Shown here in pieces: positions 45,179 through 53,998 of a stretch of 64,000 nucleotides of DNA. Source of the DNA: Desulfamplus sp. (lineage in GTDB: Bacteria > Desulfobacterota > Desulfobacteria > Desulfobacterales > Desulfobacteraceae); contig JADFZJ010000003.1 of NCBI GenBank assembly GCA_015232555.1, forward strand, positions 1-64,000. Reading direction: 5' to 3'. The notes under the pieces were generated by a model, which made no database searches, was not told the DNA's origin, and worked only from the letters and a program-made list of their open reading frames with translations. The position numbers were made by a program, and so were the translations under genes. How positions within the stretch are numbered: the stretch's first letter is position 1; every line of letters begins with the position of its first letter.

Positions 45179-45448
45179 AAATATAATCTCCTTTTTATTT
45201 TGAATGTAGTTTTTTATGGCTATTAAAGTTTTGTATGTCACCATAGGAATAACAGTTATTATGATAGCTGATTTATCGCAGATAATAACACTTTCTTAAA
45301 ACACCTTAAAGCCCTGTTTTCTATTTTTCTTGACATATTTTAAAGCATCTATTACTAGATTTTAATATATACAGCTTTTATCTCCCGCCGAATTTGAGCT
45401 TTTTGCTCTTATCTCAAAATTCTATTAAAATAGGAGGTCTTTATAATT

Positions 45449-46063
45449 ATGAACTGTTCACCTAAAATACAGTTAAAAGTTTTTGCTTTCATACTGGGTA
45501 TTATTTTTAGCTTATTTTACACGATCTGTCCTGTTTATGCTGACGAAGAACTTAGAGGATTCAGTTCTGATCTAAAAAAGTGGGCAGAAGAGTGTCGAGA
45601 GGAGATTGTTAACGAATTTGATAAGTTAATCTCTTCTGGAAAGTTAAAACCCGCACAGATTTTTGACACGTTTTATATTCCCATGCCAGATACTTACCCT
45701 CAAAAATACCATACACAGTATGATACCATATTGGATACGACTATTCAGCCTATTCTCGATAAATATTTAGTTAAAGATAAACGGCTGCTTTTTGTAGTTG
45801 TAGTTGACAAAAACGGATATCTTCCAACTCATAATACCATTTTTTCAAAACCTCTTACTGGAGATAAGGATGTTGATTTCATAAACAATAGAACAAAAAG
45901 ACTTTTTAATGATAAAATCGGACTTGCTGCGGCACGAAATGAAACCCCTTATCTTGTGCAAAAATATGTTAGAGATACTGGCGAATCTATTTACGATCTT
46001 TCATTACCAATTATGTTTCAGAATCAGCACTGGGGGGCTGTACGGATAGGTTATCAGGAGTAA
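45449..46063 (+). CDS. Secreted sensor-domain protein (NGYLPTHN family)
   Basis: A 204-residue exported protein with a signal sequence (about 1-32, cleaved near VYADEE). The rest matches the extracytoplasmic ligand-binding module found in a group of methyl-accepting chemotaxis proteins: FVVVVDKNGYLPTHN, NNRTKRLFND, VRDTGESIYDLS and HWGAVRIGY. It has no membrane anchor beyond the signal and no signalling domain, so it may act as a soluble periplasmic receptor or carrier. AGGAGG precedes the ATG. The next gene encodes a membrane-bound paralogue. Confidence 0.75.
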   Translation: MNCSPKIQLKVFAFILGIIFSLFYTICPVYADEELRGFSSDLKKWAEECREEIVNEFDKLISSGKLKPAQIFDTFYIPMPDTYPQKYHTQYDTILDTTIQPILDKYLVKDKRLLFVVVVDKNGYLPTHNTIFSKPLTGDKDVDFINNRTKRLFNDKIGLAAARNETPYLVQKYVRDTGESIYDLSLPIMFQNQHWGAVRIGYQE

Positions 46064-46164
46064 TATTTGATGTTCGAGACAAAAAAGTATATAAAGTTTT
46101 AATAATTATAGTTTTATATTTTCAACCATTTTTTATTGACATTAAGGAGGAGAAGTAAAAAATA

Positions 46165-47070
46165 ATGGAGTTTATAACTAAAAGAATCGCTTTAAAGGTT
46201 GCTTTAATTGTTAATATTGGATTGTTTGTAATTATGTCAATTGGCACATGGTTTCTTACAAACAAACAAAGTCATTCTCTTGAAGAACAAATGATTGAAC
46301 GAGGAAAAATTGAATCCATAATTGGTGCAAGAATGATAGGGCAGATATTGGAAGAGGCAGTTGATAATGGAGTTTTCCAAGTTAATGATATTTTTGACAA
46401 GCAATATATTGAGATTCCAGGATTTGATCCGCCCAAATTTCATACTAAATATGACTCATATCTTGATAAATCCATACTTTCGTTACAAGATGAGTTTCTT
46501 GAAGATCCAAGCGTAGTCTTTGCAGTTGCTGTTGATATTAACGGCTATCTGCCTACCCATAATAGCCGTTTTAATCAGCCTCCAACAGGAGACAAAGAAA
46601 AAGACCTGAAACTCAACAGGACAAAACGTATTTTTGCTGATGAGACTGGTCTTAAAGCTGCTAAAAACACTCAGAAAGGTTTTGTCCAGAAATATAAAAG
46701 GGATACAGGAGAGGAGTTTTATGATTTTTCATCACCCATTTATGTTCAGGGAAAACATTGGGGCGGATTTCGTGTAGGTGTTGCATTAGACAAAATAAAT
46801 AACGCTAAAAAAGCACAGGTTCAGTCTTTAGTTATCATAATGGGGCTTCTTGGTATTATCTCAATAATATTAATTATTATAATGGTAAACATCTCTCTTA
46901 AACCTCTCCAAAATCTTACTTTGACTGCATCTAACCTTGCTGATGGTAAAGGGCTTGATGTTCCTATTATTCCAACAACAAAAGATGAAATAGGCAAACT
47001 TGCAGAGGTGCTTGAACGGTTAAGAATAAGTCTTGAGAGGGCATTCCAAAAATTGCAGCAGAGAAGATAA
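46165..47070 (+). CDS. Membrane sensor with HAMP domain, paralogue of the preceding gene
   Basis: A 301-residue protein: membrane helix 1 (about 10-30), the same extracytoplasmic module as the previous gene (about 40-210, VAVDINGYLPTHN, NRTKRIFADE, KRDTGEEFYDFS, HWGGFRVGV), membrane helix 2 (about 222-246), and a HAMP domain (about 246-298). It ends right after HAMP, so there is no methyl-accepting, kinase or cyclase output domain. It could work with a separate partner protein, or be a chemoreceptor that has lost its signalling part. AAGGAGGAG lies upstream of the ATG. Confidence 0.8.
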   Translation: MEFITKRIALKVALIVNIGLFVIMSIGTWFLTNKQSHSLEEQMIERGKIESIIGARMIGQILEEAVDNGVFQVNDIFDKQYIEIPGFDPPKFHTKYDSYLDKSILSLQDEFLEDPSVVFAVAVDINGYLPTHNSRFNQPPTGDKEKDLKLNRTKRIFADETGLKAAKNTQKGFVQKYKRDTGEEFYDFSSPIYVQGKHWGGFRVGVALDKINNAKKAQVQSLVIIMGLLGIISIILIIIMVNISLKPLQNLTLTASNLADGKGLDVPIIPTTKDEIGKLAEVLERLRISLERAFQKLQQRR

Positions 47071-47094
47071 CGTGCGGCAAAAAAGATAACGATC

Positions 47095-47127
47095 GCCCCT
47101 GAGCTAAGTCTAAAAAGACTCAGGGGC
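47095..47127. terminator. Hairpin between convergent genes
   Basis: GCCCCTGAG (47095-47103) pairs exactly with CTCAGGGGC (47119-47127), with a 15-base loop. It lies between the HAMP sensor gene (plus) and the UspA gene (minus), where a shared terminator is expected. There is no T-tract, so efficiency is uncertain. Confidence 0.5.
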
Positions 47128-47140
47128 TACCACTATAAAC

Positions 47141-47533
47141 TTATATCGACTTAACAGTAAGAACAGGACAGTGAGCTTCTAAAATAATATACTGAGCATT
47201 AGAGCCAAAAACCAACTTTCCTACCTTAGACTCTTTTTTCATGCCATATATAATTTCATCAACCGCTTTTTCCTTTGCAAACCTAACAACATCTTCTCCA
47301 TGATCCAATCCTCGAATAAGCAAATGTGTCTCACACTTTACCCCTTTTTGTTCAAATAGCTCTTTATGGTAATTGAGTTTTTTTTCAACCTCTATAATCT
47401 CTTCTTGAGATGCATCAGCATTACAGCTCTTTACAAAAAAAACTTCTACATCTGCCTGCTGTGCCCTTTTTAATGCAACTTCCATAACATTTGCTGTTCT
47501 AACATCATTGTCATAGCTGACTAAAATTTTCAT
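47141..47533 (-). CDS. Universal stress protein (UspA family)
   Basis: A 130-residue UspA-fold protein. It begins MKILVSYDNDVRTANVMEVAL; the nucleotide-binding region near the C-terminus reads GMKKESKVGKLVFGSNAQYI, close to the G-x2-G-x9-G-S/T pattern of ATP-binding members. The role is a general stress or metabolic adaptation protein in the cytoplasm. It lies downstream of the HdrD-like/ETF cluster on the same strand, 122 bases away. Confidence 0.88.
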   Translation of the reverse strand: MKILVSYDNDVRTANVMEVALKRAQQADVEVFFVKSCNADASQEEIIEVEKKLNYHKELFEQKGVKCETHLLIRGLDHGEDVVRFAKEKAVDEIIYGMKKESKVGKLVFGSNAQYIILEAHCPVLTVKSI

Positions 47534-47655
47534 GATTCTCCCCCCAGATAATTATGATTCACAATAGAAAATAAAAATGCCTTCTAAAAAGGTTATTTCC
47601 CATTTATGTTTTTGAATGTCAAGCATTGACCTTCTGATACTTTAGTTTCATCCTG

Positions 47656-49794
47656 CTAAACTGTACCTTCATCAACGATTTCAGCAATATCTTTTACAAT
47701 AATCTTGCGATCTGTCTCCATTATACCATCATTGAGCATTGTAATGCAAAACGGGCATGAAGCACAAACCATTGAAGCACCAGTATTAACAGCCTCTTTT
47801 GCTCTGAGATTATTGATCCTCTGCCCAATTGTCTCTTCCATAAACATTCTTGCACCGCCTGCACCACAGCACATGGATTTTGAGAAACTTCTATCCATCT
47901 CAATCAGCCTGCTGTCGCTCTGATTGCTATAGCTTTTAATCATAGCTGTCTGGCTATTGCCTTTTGATAAGTTCTGGTTTAATGAGAGCAGACTGCCGCC
48001 GTTAATCTCTTTTAGAATATCTCTTGGTGCTGTGTAGATGTTATTCCAGCGTCCAAGATAGCAGGAGTCGTGGAATGTAATGGTGCCGAAATCTTTACCA
48101 TTAGAGACAAGCCTCCCCTGTTTTATCAGTTCTAAAATATACTCTGTATGGTGGAGAACTTTAAATTTTGCACCAAATTGAGGATACTCGTTTTTAATAA
48201 TGTTATAACAGTGAGGACATCCAGTCAGAATCATAGATGGTTTATATTGATTGAGAATTTCCACATTCTGCTGAATAAGCATCTGTGCAAGATATTCATT
48301 GCCTGCACGCCTTGCCATATCTCCGTTACAGCTCTCTTCTGGTCCTAAAATAGCAAAATCAACACCGGCTTTTTGCAGAATCCTTGCTGTTGCCTGTGAA
48401 ATCTTTTTTCCTCTATCATCAAATGAGCCTGCACAACCAACAAAATAAAGCACTTTGGCATCTGGTTTATCCATCATTAAAGGCACGCCCATACCTCTGC
48501 ACCAGTCTGCTCTTGCGTCAGAACTAAATCCCCATGGATTGGATTGATTTTCAAGGTTTGTGAAGGTCTCTTGCATTTCAGGCGGAAAATCTGCCTCCAT
48601 CAAAACCCTGTTTTTTCTAATTTCAAATATAAAATCAAGATGTTCATTGCTGACAGGACAGACATCTTCGCATGAACGGCATGTTGTGCATGACCAAATA
48701 ACATCGTGGGTAATTTCAGAGCCTTCTCTTATTATCGGGAGAATTGAGTCTCTGTTTTTGCTTGGCTCAGGCAGATCTGCCATAGTTAAAAGAGCATCAG
48801 ATTGATCAAACAGGTCAGCTTTGAAGTCATGTATAATCTTTTTAGGAGATAGAGGCTTGCCTGTATTTGACGCAGGACAAAGCTCTTCACATCGTCCGCA
48901 CTCTGTGCAGGCATAGAGATTTAAAACATTGCACCAGTTAAATTCACTTACTTTCCCAAGTCCGAAAGATGAAGCATCTTCATTTTCAATATCAGTTTTC
49001 TGTACTGCCTTTTCAACTTCAAGACGTTTAAAAAAGACATTTGGAGCAGCAGCAAGAAGATGGAGATGCTTTGAGCCTGGTATATAGACAAGAAATCCAA
49101 GAATTGTACATATATGGATATAATAAGATATCTCATATCCAAATATAAGCCAGCCAAGAGACCAGTTTTTAAATGCCAATATATAAGCCAATATGCCTGA
49201 AACAGGAAAAATATTCTGATATATCAATGATGTTACGCTCTCTGAACCTTCTCCTGCTACCACAACTGGAATAAAACTTTGGAACGCATTGATAAAGTGA
49301 AATGAGATAATAATTACAGACGTAAATAGAATAATAAGATTTGCGTCTCGTCCCATTGTCAGATACGGAGGTTTTATTACAGTTCTTCTATATACGGCGT
49401 ATCCAAAACCAATAAGGACAAAAAATGCAAAAATATCAGCTAAAAATAGATATTTGCTGTAAATCCAAGGCATAAATAGCAGCAGATCAAATGAAGGGAA
49501 AACTCCCCTTATCATAAGCTCAAGCGAATGAAGCTGTATTGCTATAAAGCCGAAAAAGATAAGTGTATGAGAAAGACCAGGAAGCGTTTTTCTTCTTACA
49601 TTAGACTGCCCTAAAACATCTGTAAAAAGAACCTTCAGCCGCTCCTTTAGGCGATCAAAAGGAGAAAATTCAACTTTGCCTTCAACTGCCATCATAATTG
49701 CATACAATCTTTTGACTTTAATGAAAAAGAGCCGAAATGCCCAGAAAATGGCTGCAATCATTATTAAGGATTTAATAAGCAGATAGAATTTCAT
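47656..49794 (-). CDS. Membrane HdrD-like Fe-S oxidoreductase (ETF-linked)
   Basis: A 712-residue protein. About five or six membrane helices of NarI type (about 5-255) are followed by two [4Fe-4S] motifs (CTECGRCEELCP and CTTCRSCEDVCP, about 295-395) and two CCG-type cysteine-rich domains (CAGSFDDRGKK... and CCGAGGARMFMEE). Such proteins next to etfBA are thought to pass electrons from reduced ETF to menaquinone, replacing ETF:quinone oxidoreductase. It lies 19 bases after etfA, so it is cotranscribed. Confidence 0.9.
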   Translation of the reverse strand: MKFYLLIKSLIMIAAIFWAFRLFFIKVKRLYAIMMAVEGKVEFSPFDRLKERLKVLFTDVLGQSNVRRKTLPGLSHTLIFFGFIAIQLHSLELMIRGVFPSFDLLLFMPWIYSKYLFLADIFAFFVLIGFGYAVYRRTVIKPPYLTMGRDANLIILFTSVIIISFHFINAFQSFIPVVVAGEGSESVTSLIYQNIFPVSGILAYILAFKNWSLGWLIFGYEISYYIHICTILGFLVYIPGSKHLHLLAAAPNVFFKRLEVEKAVQKTDIENEDASSFGLGKVSEFNWCNVLNLYACTECGRCEELCPASNTGKPLSPKKIIHDFKADLFDQSDALLTMADLPEPSKNRDSILPIIREGSEITHDVIWSCTTCRSCEDVCPVSNEHLDFIFEIRKNRVLMEADFPPEMQETFTNLENQSNPWGFSSDARADWCRGMGVPLMMDKPDAKVLYFVGCAGSFDDRGKKISQATARILQKAGVDFAILGPEESCNGDMARRAGNEYLAQMLIQQNVEILNQYKPSMILTGCPHCYNIIKNEYPQFGAKFKVLHHTEYILELIKQGRLVSNGKDFGTITFHDSCYLGRWNNIYTAPRDILKEINGGSLLSLNQNLSKGNSQTAMIKSYSNQSDSRLIEMDRSFSKSMCCGAGGARMFMEETIGQRINNLRAKEAVNTGASMVCASCPFCITMLNDGIMETDRKIIVKDIAEIVDEGTV

Positions 49795-49813
49795 ATATTT
49801 TTCCTCTCAAATC

Positions 49814-50821
49814 TCATTTTAAGGCTTTGGTCAGTGCAGGGATAACCTCAAAAATATCTCCTAAAATTCCATAATCGCACTTGGAGAATATTGGAGCATC
49901 TGGATCAGTATTAATACCAACAATAACTTTTGATGTTTTCATGCCTGCAAAATGTTGAATTGCACCTGAAATACCGCATGCAATATAGACTTTAGGGCTT
50001 ACTGTCTTGCCAGTCTGTCCAACCTGGATAGAGTGAGGGGCAAATCCTGCATCTACCGCTGCTCTTGATGCACCTATGGCAGCCCCAAGCACTTCTGCAC
50101 ACTCTTCAATCATCTTGAAATTTGCAGCGTCTTTTATAGCACGTCCAGCAGTAATAATAATCGGAGCTTCGGTTAGATCAAGTTTTGATGAGCTTCCCTT
50201 TTTCACCTCAACCTTTTTAATTCTGCCATCGCTGGTTGCTGATGATTTAAAGTTTATAATTTCTATACTATAAGAGGCATCTTTAGCAGCAATTTGGCTA
50301 TCTGATACTTTTATCGGTTCAACTGCATTTGGGCGGATTGTTGCAATCATTGTTGTGCAATCCAACTGAACAGTAGCAAAAGTCTTGCCTGAAAAATGTG
50401 ACTTAACTGCACTTTTTCCCTCTAAATCAACTGATATGCAGTCTGATGCCATCGGTTCATTAAAAGCTGCTGCTGCTCTTGCAAATAAATCTCTTCCTGA
50501 TGCACTGGCAAGTCCGAGCAGAGAGTTGAATTGATACTCTTTAGCAGCAGCGACAATTGAAGCAGACTGAATATCAGGACTGTTCGCTAAATCGCCGTCT
50601 GCTGTAATAACGATAAGTTTACCCACTCCATATAGAGCCATCTGATCAATTGATGCTGCACTTTGAAGCTCGTCCATCTGATCTGATTGCCCTGTATGAA
50701 TAACCATTGCATAAACTTCATTATTGCCATCTCTGCCTCTTGCAGCAGTAAGAACACCACAGATGGTATCTTTAATTCTACCGCTGTCTGAAATCTCTAT
50801 TAAAACGCCTGTTCTGGACAT
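49814..50821 (-). CDS. etfA: Electron transfer flavoprotein alpha subunit (copy 1)
   Basis: A 335-residue EtfA. The C-terminal FAD-binding half holds IITAGRAIKD, ASRAAVDAGFAPHSIQVGQT and SPKVYIACGISGAIQHFAGM. It forms the FAD-binding part of a heterodimer with EtfB, which carries electrons from dehydrogenases. It is directly upstream of the HdrD-like gene and 89 bases downstream of etfB copy 1. Confidence 0.95.
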   Translation of the reverse strand: MSRTGVLIEISDSGRIKDTICGVLTAARGRDGNNEVYAMVIHTGQSDQMDELQSAASIDQMALYGVGKLIVITADGDLANSPDIQSASIVAAAKEYQFNSLLGLASASGRDLFARAAAAFNEPMASDCISVDLEGKSAVKSHFSGKTFATVQLDCTTMIATIRPNAVEPIKVSDSQIAAKDASYSIEIINFKSSATSDGRIKKVEVKKGSSSKLDLTEAPIIITAGRAIKDAANFKMIEECAEVLGAAIGASRAAVDAGFAPHSIQVGQTGKTVSPKVYIACGISGAIQHFAGMKTSKVIVGINTDPDAPIFSKCDYGILGDIFEVIPALTKALK

Positions 50822-50910
50822 ACTATCTATTCTCCTTATGAACGTAAGCAGCTTTGCTGGAATTATTGTTCGATTGAAATTATTGAATAATCAGATAATA
50901 TAAAAATAAA

Positions 50911-51681
50911 TCACAAAACTTTCTCATCTTCTTTAAGTATTCTTATAAGCTCTTTAACTTGTGCTTCAACAGAGCCTTGTATCATCTTTGCCCCTGATCT
51001 TTCTGGAGCAGATTCAAGTTTTACGAGTCTGCTTTTACTAAATAGCTCATCAATACCAAGATCGGAAATGGTTATAAGATTTACAGGCTTTTTCTTTGCC
51101 TTCATAATATCAGGAAATTTTGGATATCGAGGCTCGTTCAAACCTTTAGTTACGCCGATAACTGCTGGAAGTGAAATTTCAAGAACCTCTCTATCGCCTC
51201 CTCCAATCTCTCTCTCTGCAACTGCTTTATCTCCGTTAATCTTTAATTTTGAAATCTCGTTGACCACAGGAAAACCAAGCTCTGCTGCTAAACGGTAAGG
51301 AGTCTGAAAACCCTCTGTATCTACAGAATTTTTTCCTGTAAAGATGATATCAGGCATACCATCTCTCTCAATTGCTGCTTTAAGAACTTTGGCTGTAAAA
51401 GAGCTGTCAAGAAACTGCTCTTCAGTTTTAACGTGGATTGCTCTATTTGCACCTATCGCCATAGCACTTCTTAAAGCTCCATCTGCTGAAGCCCTGCCTG
51501 CTGTTATTACAACAACTTCGCCGCCGTTTTTCTCTACAAGCGTTACAGCCTCCTCAATTCCATATTCGTCATAAGGGTTGATAACAAATTTACAATCAGA
51601 ATCTTCAAAACTACTCTCTCCAGAGAGCTTTATAGTGGCTGCTGTGTCTGGAACGCTTTTAATGCAAACAAAAATTTTCAT
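50911..51681 (-). CDS. etfB: Electron transfer flavoprotein beta subunit (copy 1)
   Basis: A 256-residue EtfB. The N-terminus MKIFVCIKSVPDTAATIKLS, the NPYDEYGIEEAVTL segment and IFTGKNSVDTEGFQTPYRLA are characteristic, as is GVTKGLNEPRYPKFPDIMKA. It is paired with etfA copy 1 immediately downstream. Confidence 0.95.
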   Translation of the reverse strand: MKIFVCIKSVPDTAATIKLSGESSFEDSDCKFVINPYDEYGIEEAVTLVEKNGGEVVVITAGRASADGALRSAMAIGANRAIHVKTEEQFLDSSFTAKVLKAAIERDGMPDIIFTGKNSVDTEGFQTPYRLAAELGFPVVNEISKLKINGDKAVAEREIGGGDREVLEISLPAVIGVTKGLNEPRYPKFPDIMKAKKKPVNLITISDLGIDELFSKSRLVKLESAPERSGAKMIQGSVEAQVKELIRILKEDEKVL

Positions 51682-51729
51682 ACGCTATTCCTTTTATTTT
51701 ATTATTGAGTAATGTTAGGCAAAATTTAC

Positions 51730-52899
51730 TTATTGATATGAGCGTAGCCTTTTTGTATTTTTTAACTCTTTTATCAATTCAGGCAGTATCTTAAAAAGGT
51801 CTGCCTCAACAAAATAGTCGCAGTTTGACATGATAGCTGCATTTGGACTCTCATTTATTGCAATTATCATTTTTGATGTCTTCATTCCTGCAAAGTGCTG
51901 AATAGAGCCAGATATACCGCATGCAATATAGACTTTAGGGCTTACCTTCTCTCCAGTCTGTCCAACCTGCATGGAGTATGGAACCCAGCCAAGATCAACA
52001 GCAACGCGGGAAGCACCGACAGCGGTTGCAGCACCTAAATCTGCAATAGAATCAGCACAATCTTGCAAAAGTTTAAAATTTTCTCCGTTTTTCATAGCAC
52101 GCCCGCCAGATATTATAACATCAGCAGAAAGAAGATGCTCTCCAGAAGAAGAATCTTCTGTTTTAGTCTCAATAAGTTTTATATTCTTCTGCTGTTCTGT
52201 TTTTGCTATAAATGTTTCTACTATTGGAAATATTTTTGCTTTAGAATCTTCTGACTCATAATTTTGTGCTTGTAAACACGGCTCTATAACATTTGGGCGG
52301 ATTCCAAACATGCGTATATTGCCAGTAACCTTGACAGTTGCAATGGTCTTGCCTGAATATAAAAATGTCTCAGCAAGATCAAACTCATTGCCGGCATCAT
52401 CATCTCTTCTATTTACATCATCTCCTTTGCTGACATTAAGACAATCCATAATTAATGGTGCGTCAAGCTGTGCGGCAACTCTTGGAAGAAGCTCTTTTCC
52501 AATATGAGTTGAAAGGGCAAAAAGAGTTGATATTTTATATTTTATAACTGCTTGAATAAGAGCATCTGACCATACGACAGGGTTGAAAATATTTTCGTGT
52601 TGTTTGTGGTTTTCGTGGTGATCAGGATCAATGCAAACTTCAATCACATATTTTATTCCACGATTTCCAAGCTCTTGCTTAATTCTCTCATTATCAATAA
52701 TGTTTTTACTAAACCCTTGTTTAATTTTCTCATTATCGACAATGTTTTTACTAAACTGTCCGCTGTGTTCATCTATAATAAAGGCGTAAATTTCTTCATT
52801 ATATTTTGCACTATATTTTTGGGCACAGGCAATAACCCCGTAATTTGCACTTTTTATTACACCAGCCTTGCTCTCTATAAATATACCCGTTCTTTTCAT
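51730..52899 (-). CDS. etfA: Electron transfer flavoprotein alpha subunit (copy 2)
   Basis: A 389-residue EtfA, about 54 residues longer than copy 1. The FAD domain is intact (VIISGGRAMKNGENF, VGASRVAVDLGWVPYSMQVG, SPKVYIACGISGSIQHFAGM). The extra length includes a 14-residue tandem duplication (FSKNIVDNEKIKQG then FSKNIIDNERIKQE, about residues 48-75) and an Asp/Asn-rich stretch near residue 155. Its residues differ enough from copy 1 that it is a diverged paralogue, not a recent duplicate. Confidence 0.94.
   Translation of the reverse strand: MKRTGIFIESKAGVIKSANYGVIACAQKYSAKYNEEIYAFIIDEHSGQFSKNIVDNEKIKQGFSKNIIDNERIKQELGNRGIKYVIEVCIDPDHHENHKQHENIFNPVVWSDALIQAVIKYKISTLFALSTHIGKELLPRVAAQLDAPLIMDCLNVSKGDDVNRRDDDAGNEFDLAETFLYSGKTIATVKVTGNIRMFGIRPNVIEPCLQAQNYESEDSKAKIFPIVETFIAKTEQQKNIKLIETKTEDSSSGEHLLSADVIISGGRAMKNGENFKLLQDCADSIADLGAATAVGASRVAVDLGWVPYSMQVGQTGEKVSPKVYIACGISGSIQHFAGMKTSKMIIAINESPNAAIMSNCDYFVEADLFKILPELIKELKNTKRLRSYQ
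52675..52758 (-). repeat. 42-bp in-frame tandem duplication inside etfA copy 2
   Basis: The unit 52675-52716 is repeated at 52717-52758 with a few substitutions, giving two 14-residue copies. It preserves the frame and lies in the variable N-terminal domain of EtfA. Confidence 0.9.
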
Positions 52900-52947
52900 G
52901 CTGCCGTCTCCATAAGATCAAATCTTTTTTATTGATAATTATGCAAA

Positions 52948-53829
52948 TCAGATAACCTTTGCCTTTTGTTTAAGAATACGCACAATCTCTTTTGCCGCTT
53001 CTAAAGGCTCTCCATCTATCCTTTTTGGTGTCCGCTGCTCTGCAAAAAGTTCAAGATTGATGATCTCGGCTCCATTTTTTTGTTCTTTTTGAGGATTATC
53101 AAATTTTGAATCACTGATCAAATATTTAATTGAATTAATGATTAAATTTTTAATCAAATCATCGAGAGGGACTATTTTTACATCTTTCTTTCTTGCCTTC
53201 ACAACATCAGGAAATGTTGGATATGATGGGGTGTTGAGTCCTCTTCCAGCACCTAAAACGCATGGGCAAGATATTTCATAAATATTTTTTCTTCCCTCGC
53301 CTGCCAAGCTCTCAACTTCAGCTTTTGATAATCTGCCATCTTCAATAAAAGGGGTGAATTTTACCACATTGTTAATAACAGGAATATTAAAATAGGCTCC
53401 TATTCTAAACATTGTCTGCATTCCAACCATATCAATTGACTCTCTGCCTGTAAATATAAGAGATAAATCACCATATTGATATAAATCGTCTTTAACTTCT
53501 ATATTACAATCCTGCTCAATAGCAGCTTTTAATGCTCTTGCAGTGATAATGCTGTCTTGCCTATCTTCTGTTGTTATTAAAATTCCTCTGTCTGCACCCA
53601 TAGCCATGGCAGACCTGAGAGTCTTTTCAGCATCTGCTGTTCCAAGTGAGACTGCTATAACTTCAGCTTGATTATCCAACAGCTTTTTTAATTTAACAGC
53701 CTCTGTAACTGCATATTCATCATAGGGATTTAATAAAAATGTAATCCGTTCATCAATCTGATTTTTATCTTTAACAACAATCGTTGCTGCTGAATCAGGT
53801 ACATGCTTTACGCAGACAAATATTTTCAT
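52948..53829 (-). CDS. etfB: Electron transfer flavoprotein beta subunit (copy 2)
   Basis: A 293-residue EtfB with MKIFVCVKHVPDSAATIVVK, LLNPYDEYAVTEAVKLK, LIFTGRESIDMVGMQT and GAGRGLNTPSYPTFPDVVKA. It has an extra segment of about 35 residues near 215-250 compared with copy 1. It is the first gene of an etfB-etfA-etfB-etfA-hdrD-like run. A terminator at 53862-53889 separates it from the sox genes upstream. Confidence 0.94.
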   Translation of the reverse strand: MKIFVCVKHVPDSAATIVVKDKNQIDERITFLLNPYDEYAVTEAVKLKKLLDNQAEVIAVSLGTADAEKTLRSAMAMGADRGILITTEDRQDSIITARALKAAIEQDCNIEVKDDLYQYGDLSLIFTGRESIDMVGMQTMFRIGAYFNIPVINNVVKFTPFIEDGRLSKAEVESLAGEGRKNIYEISCPCVLGAGRGLNTPSYPTFPDVVKARKKDVKIVPLDDLIKNLIINSIKYLISDSKFDNPQKEQKNGAEIINLELFAEQRTPKRIDGEPLEAAKEIVRILKQKAKVI

Positions 53830-53861
53830 ATTGATATTTCCTCAATAGTTATAAATAGAAA

Positions 53862-53889
53862 AGGGCTTGTTTAAAGCTAAACAAGCCCT
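53862..53889 (-). terminator. Terminator between the sox cluster and the etf genes
   Basis: AGGGCTTGTTTA (53862-53873) with its exact complement (53878-53889) and a 4-base loop. On the minus strand the stem is followed by TTTCTAT. It ends the soxBDAG/DAO transcript before the etf genes, although partial read-through would link them. Confidence 0.8.
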
Positions 53890-53998
53890 CTTGAGAGTTA
53901 AATTATCATATAAATTTTAAAAACCATATCCATTTTAAAGAAGAACTTAAATTATCTCGTGCAATCTTAAAATGTATCTGTTTGAACGACCTTAGACT

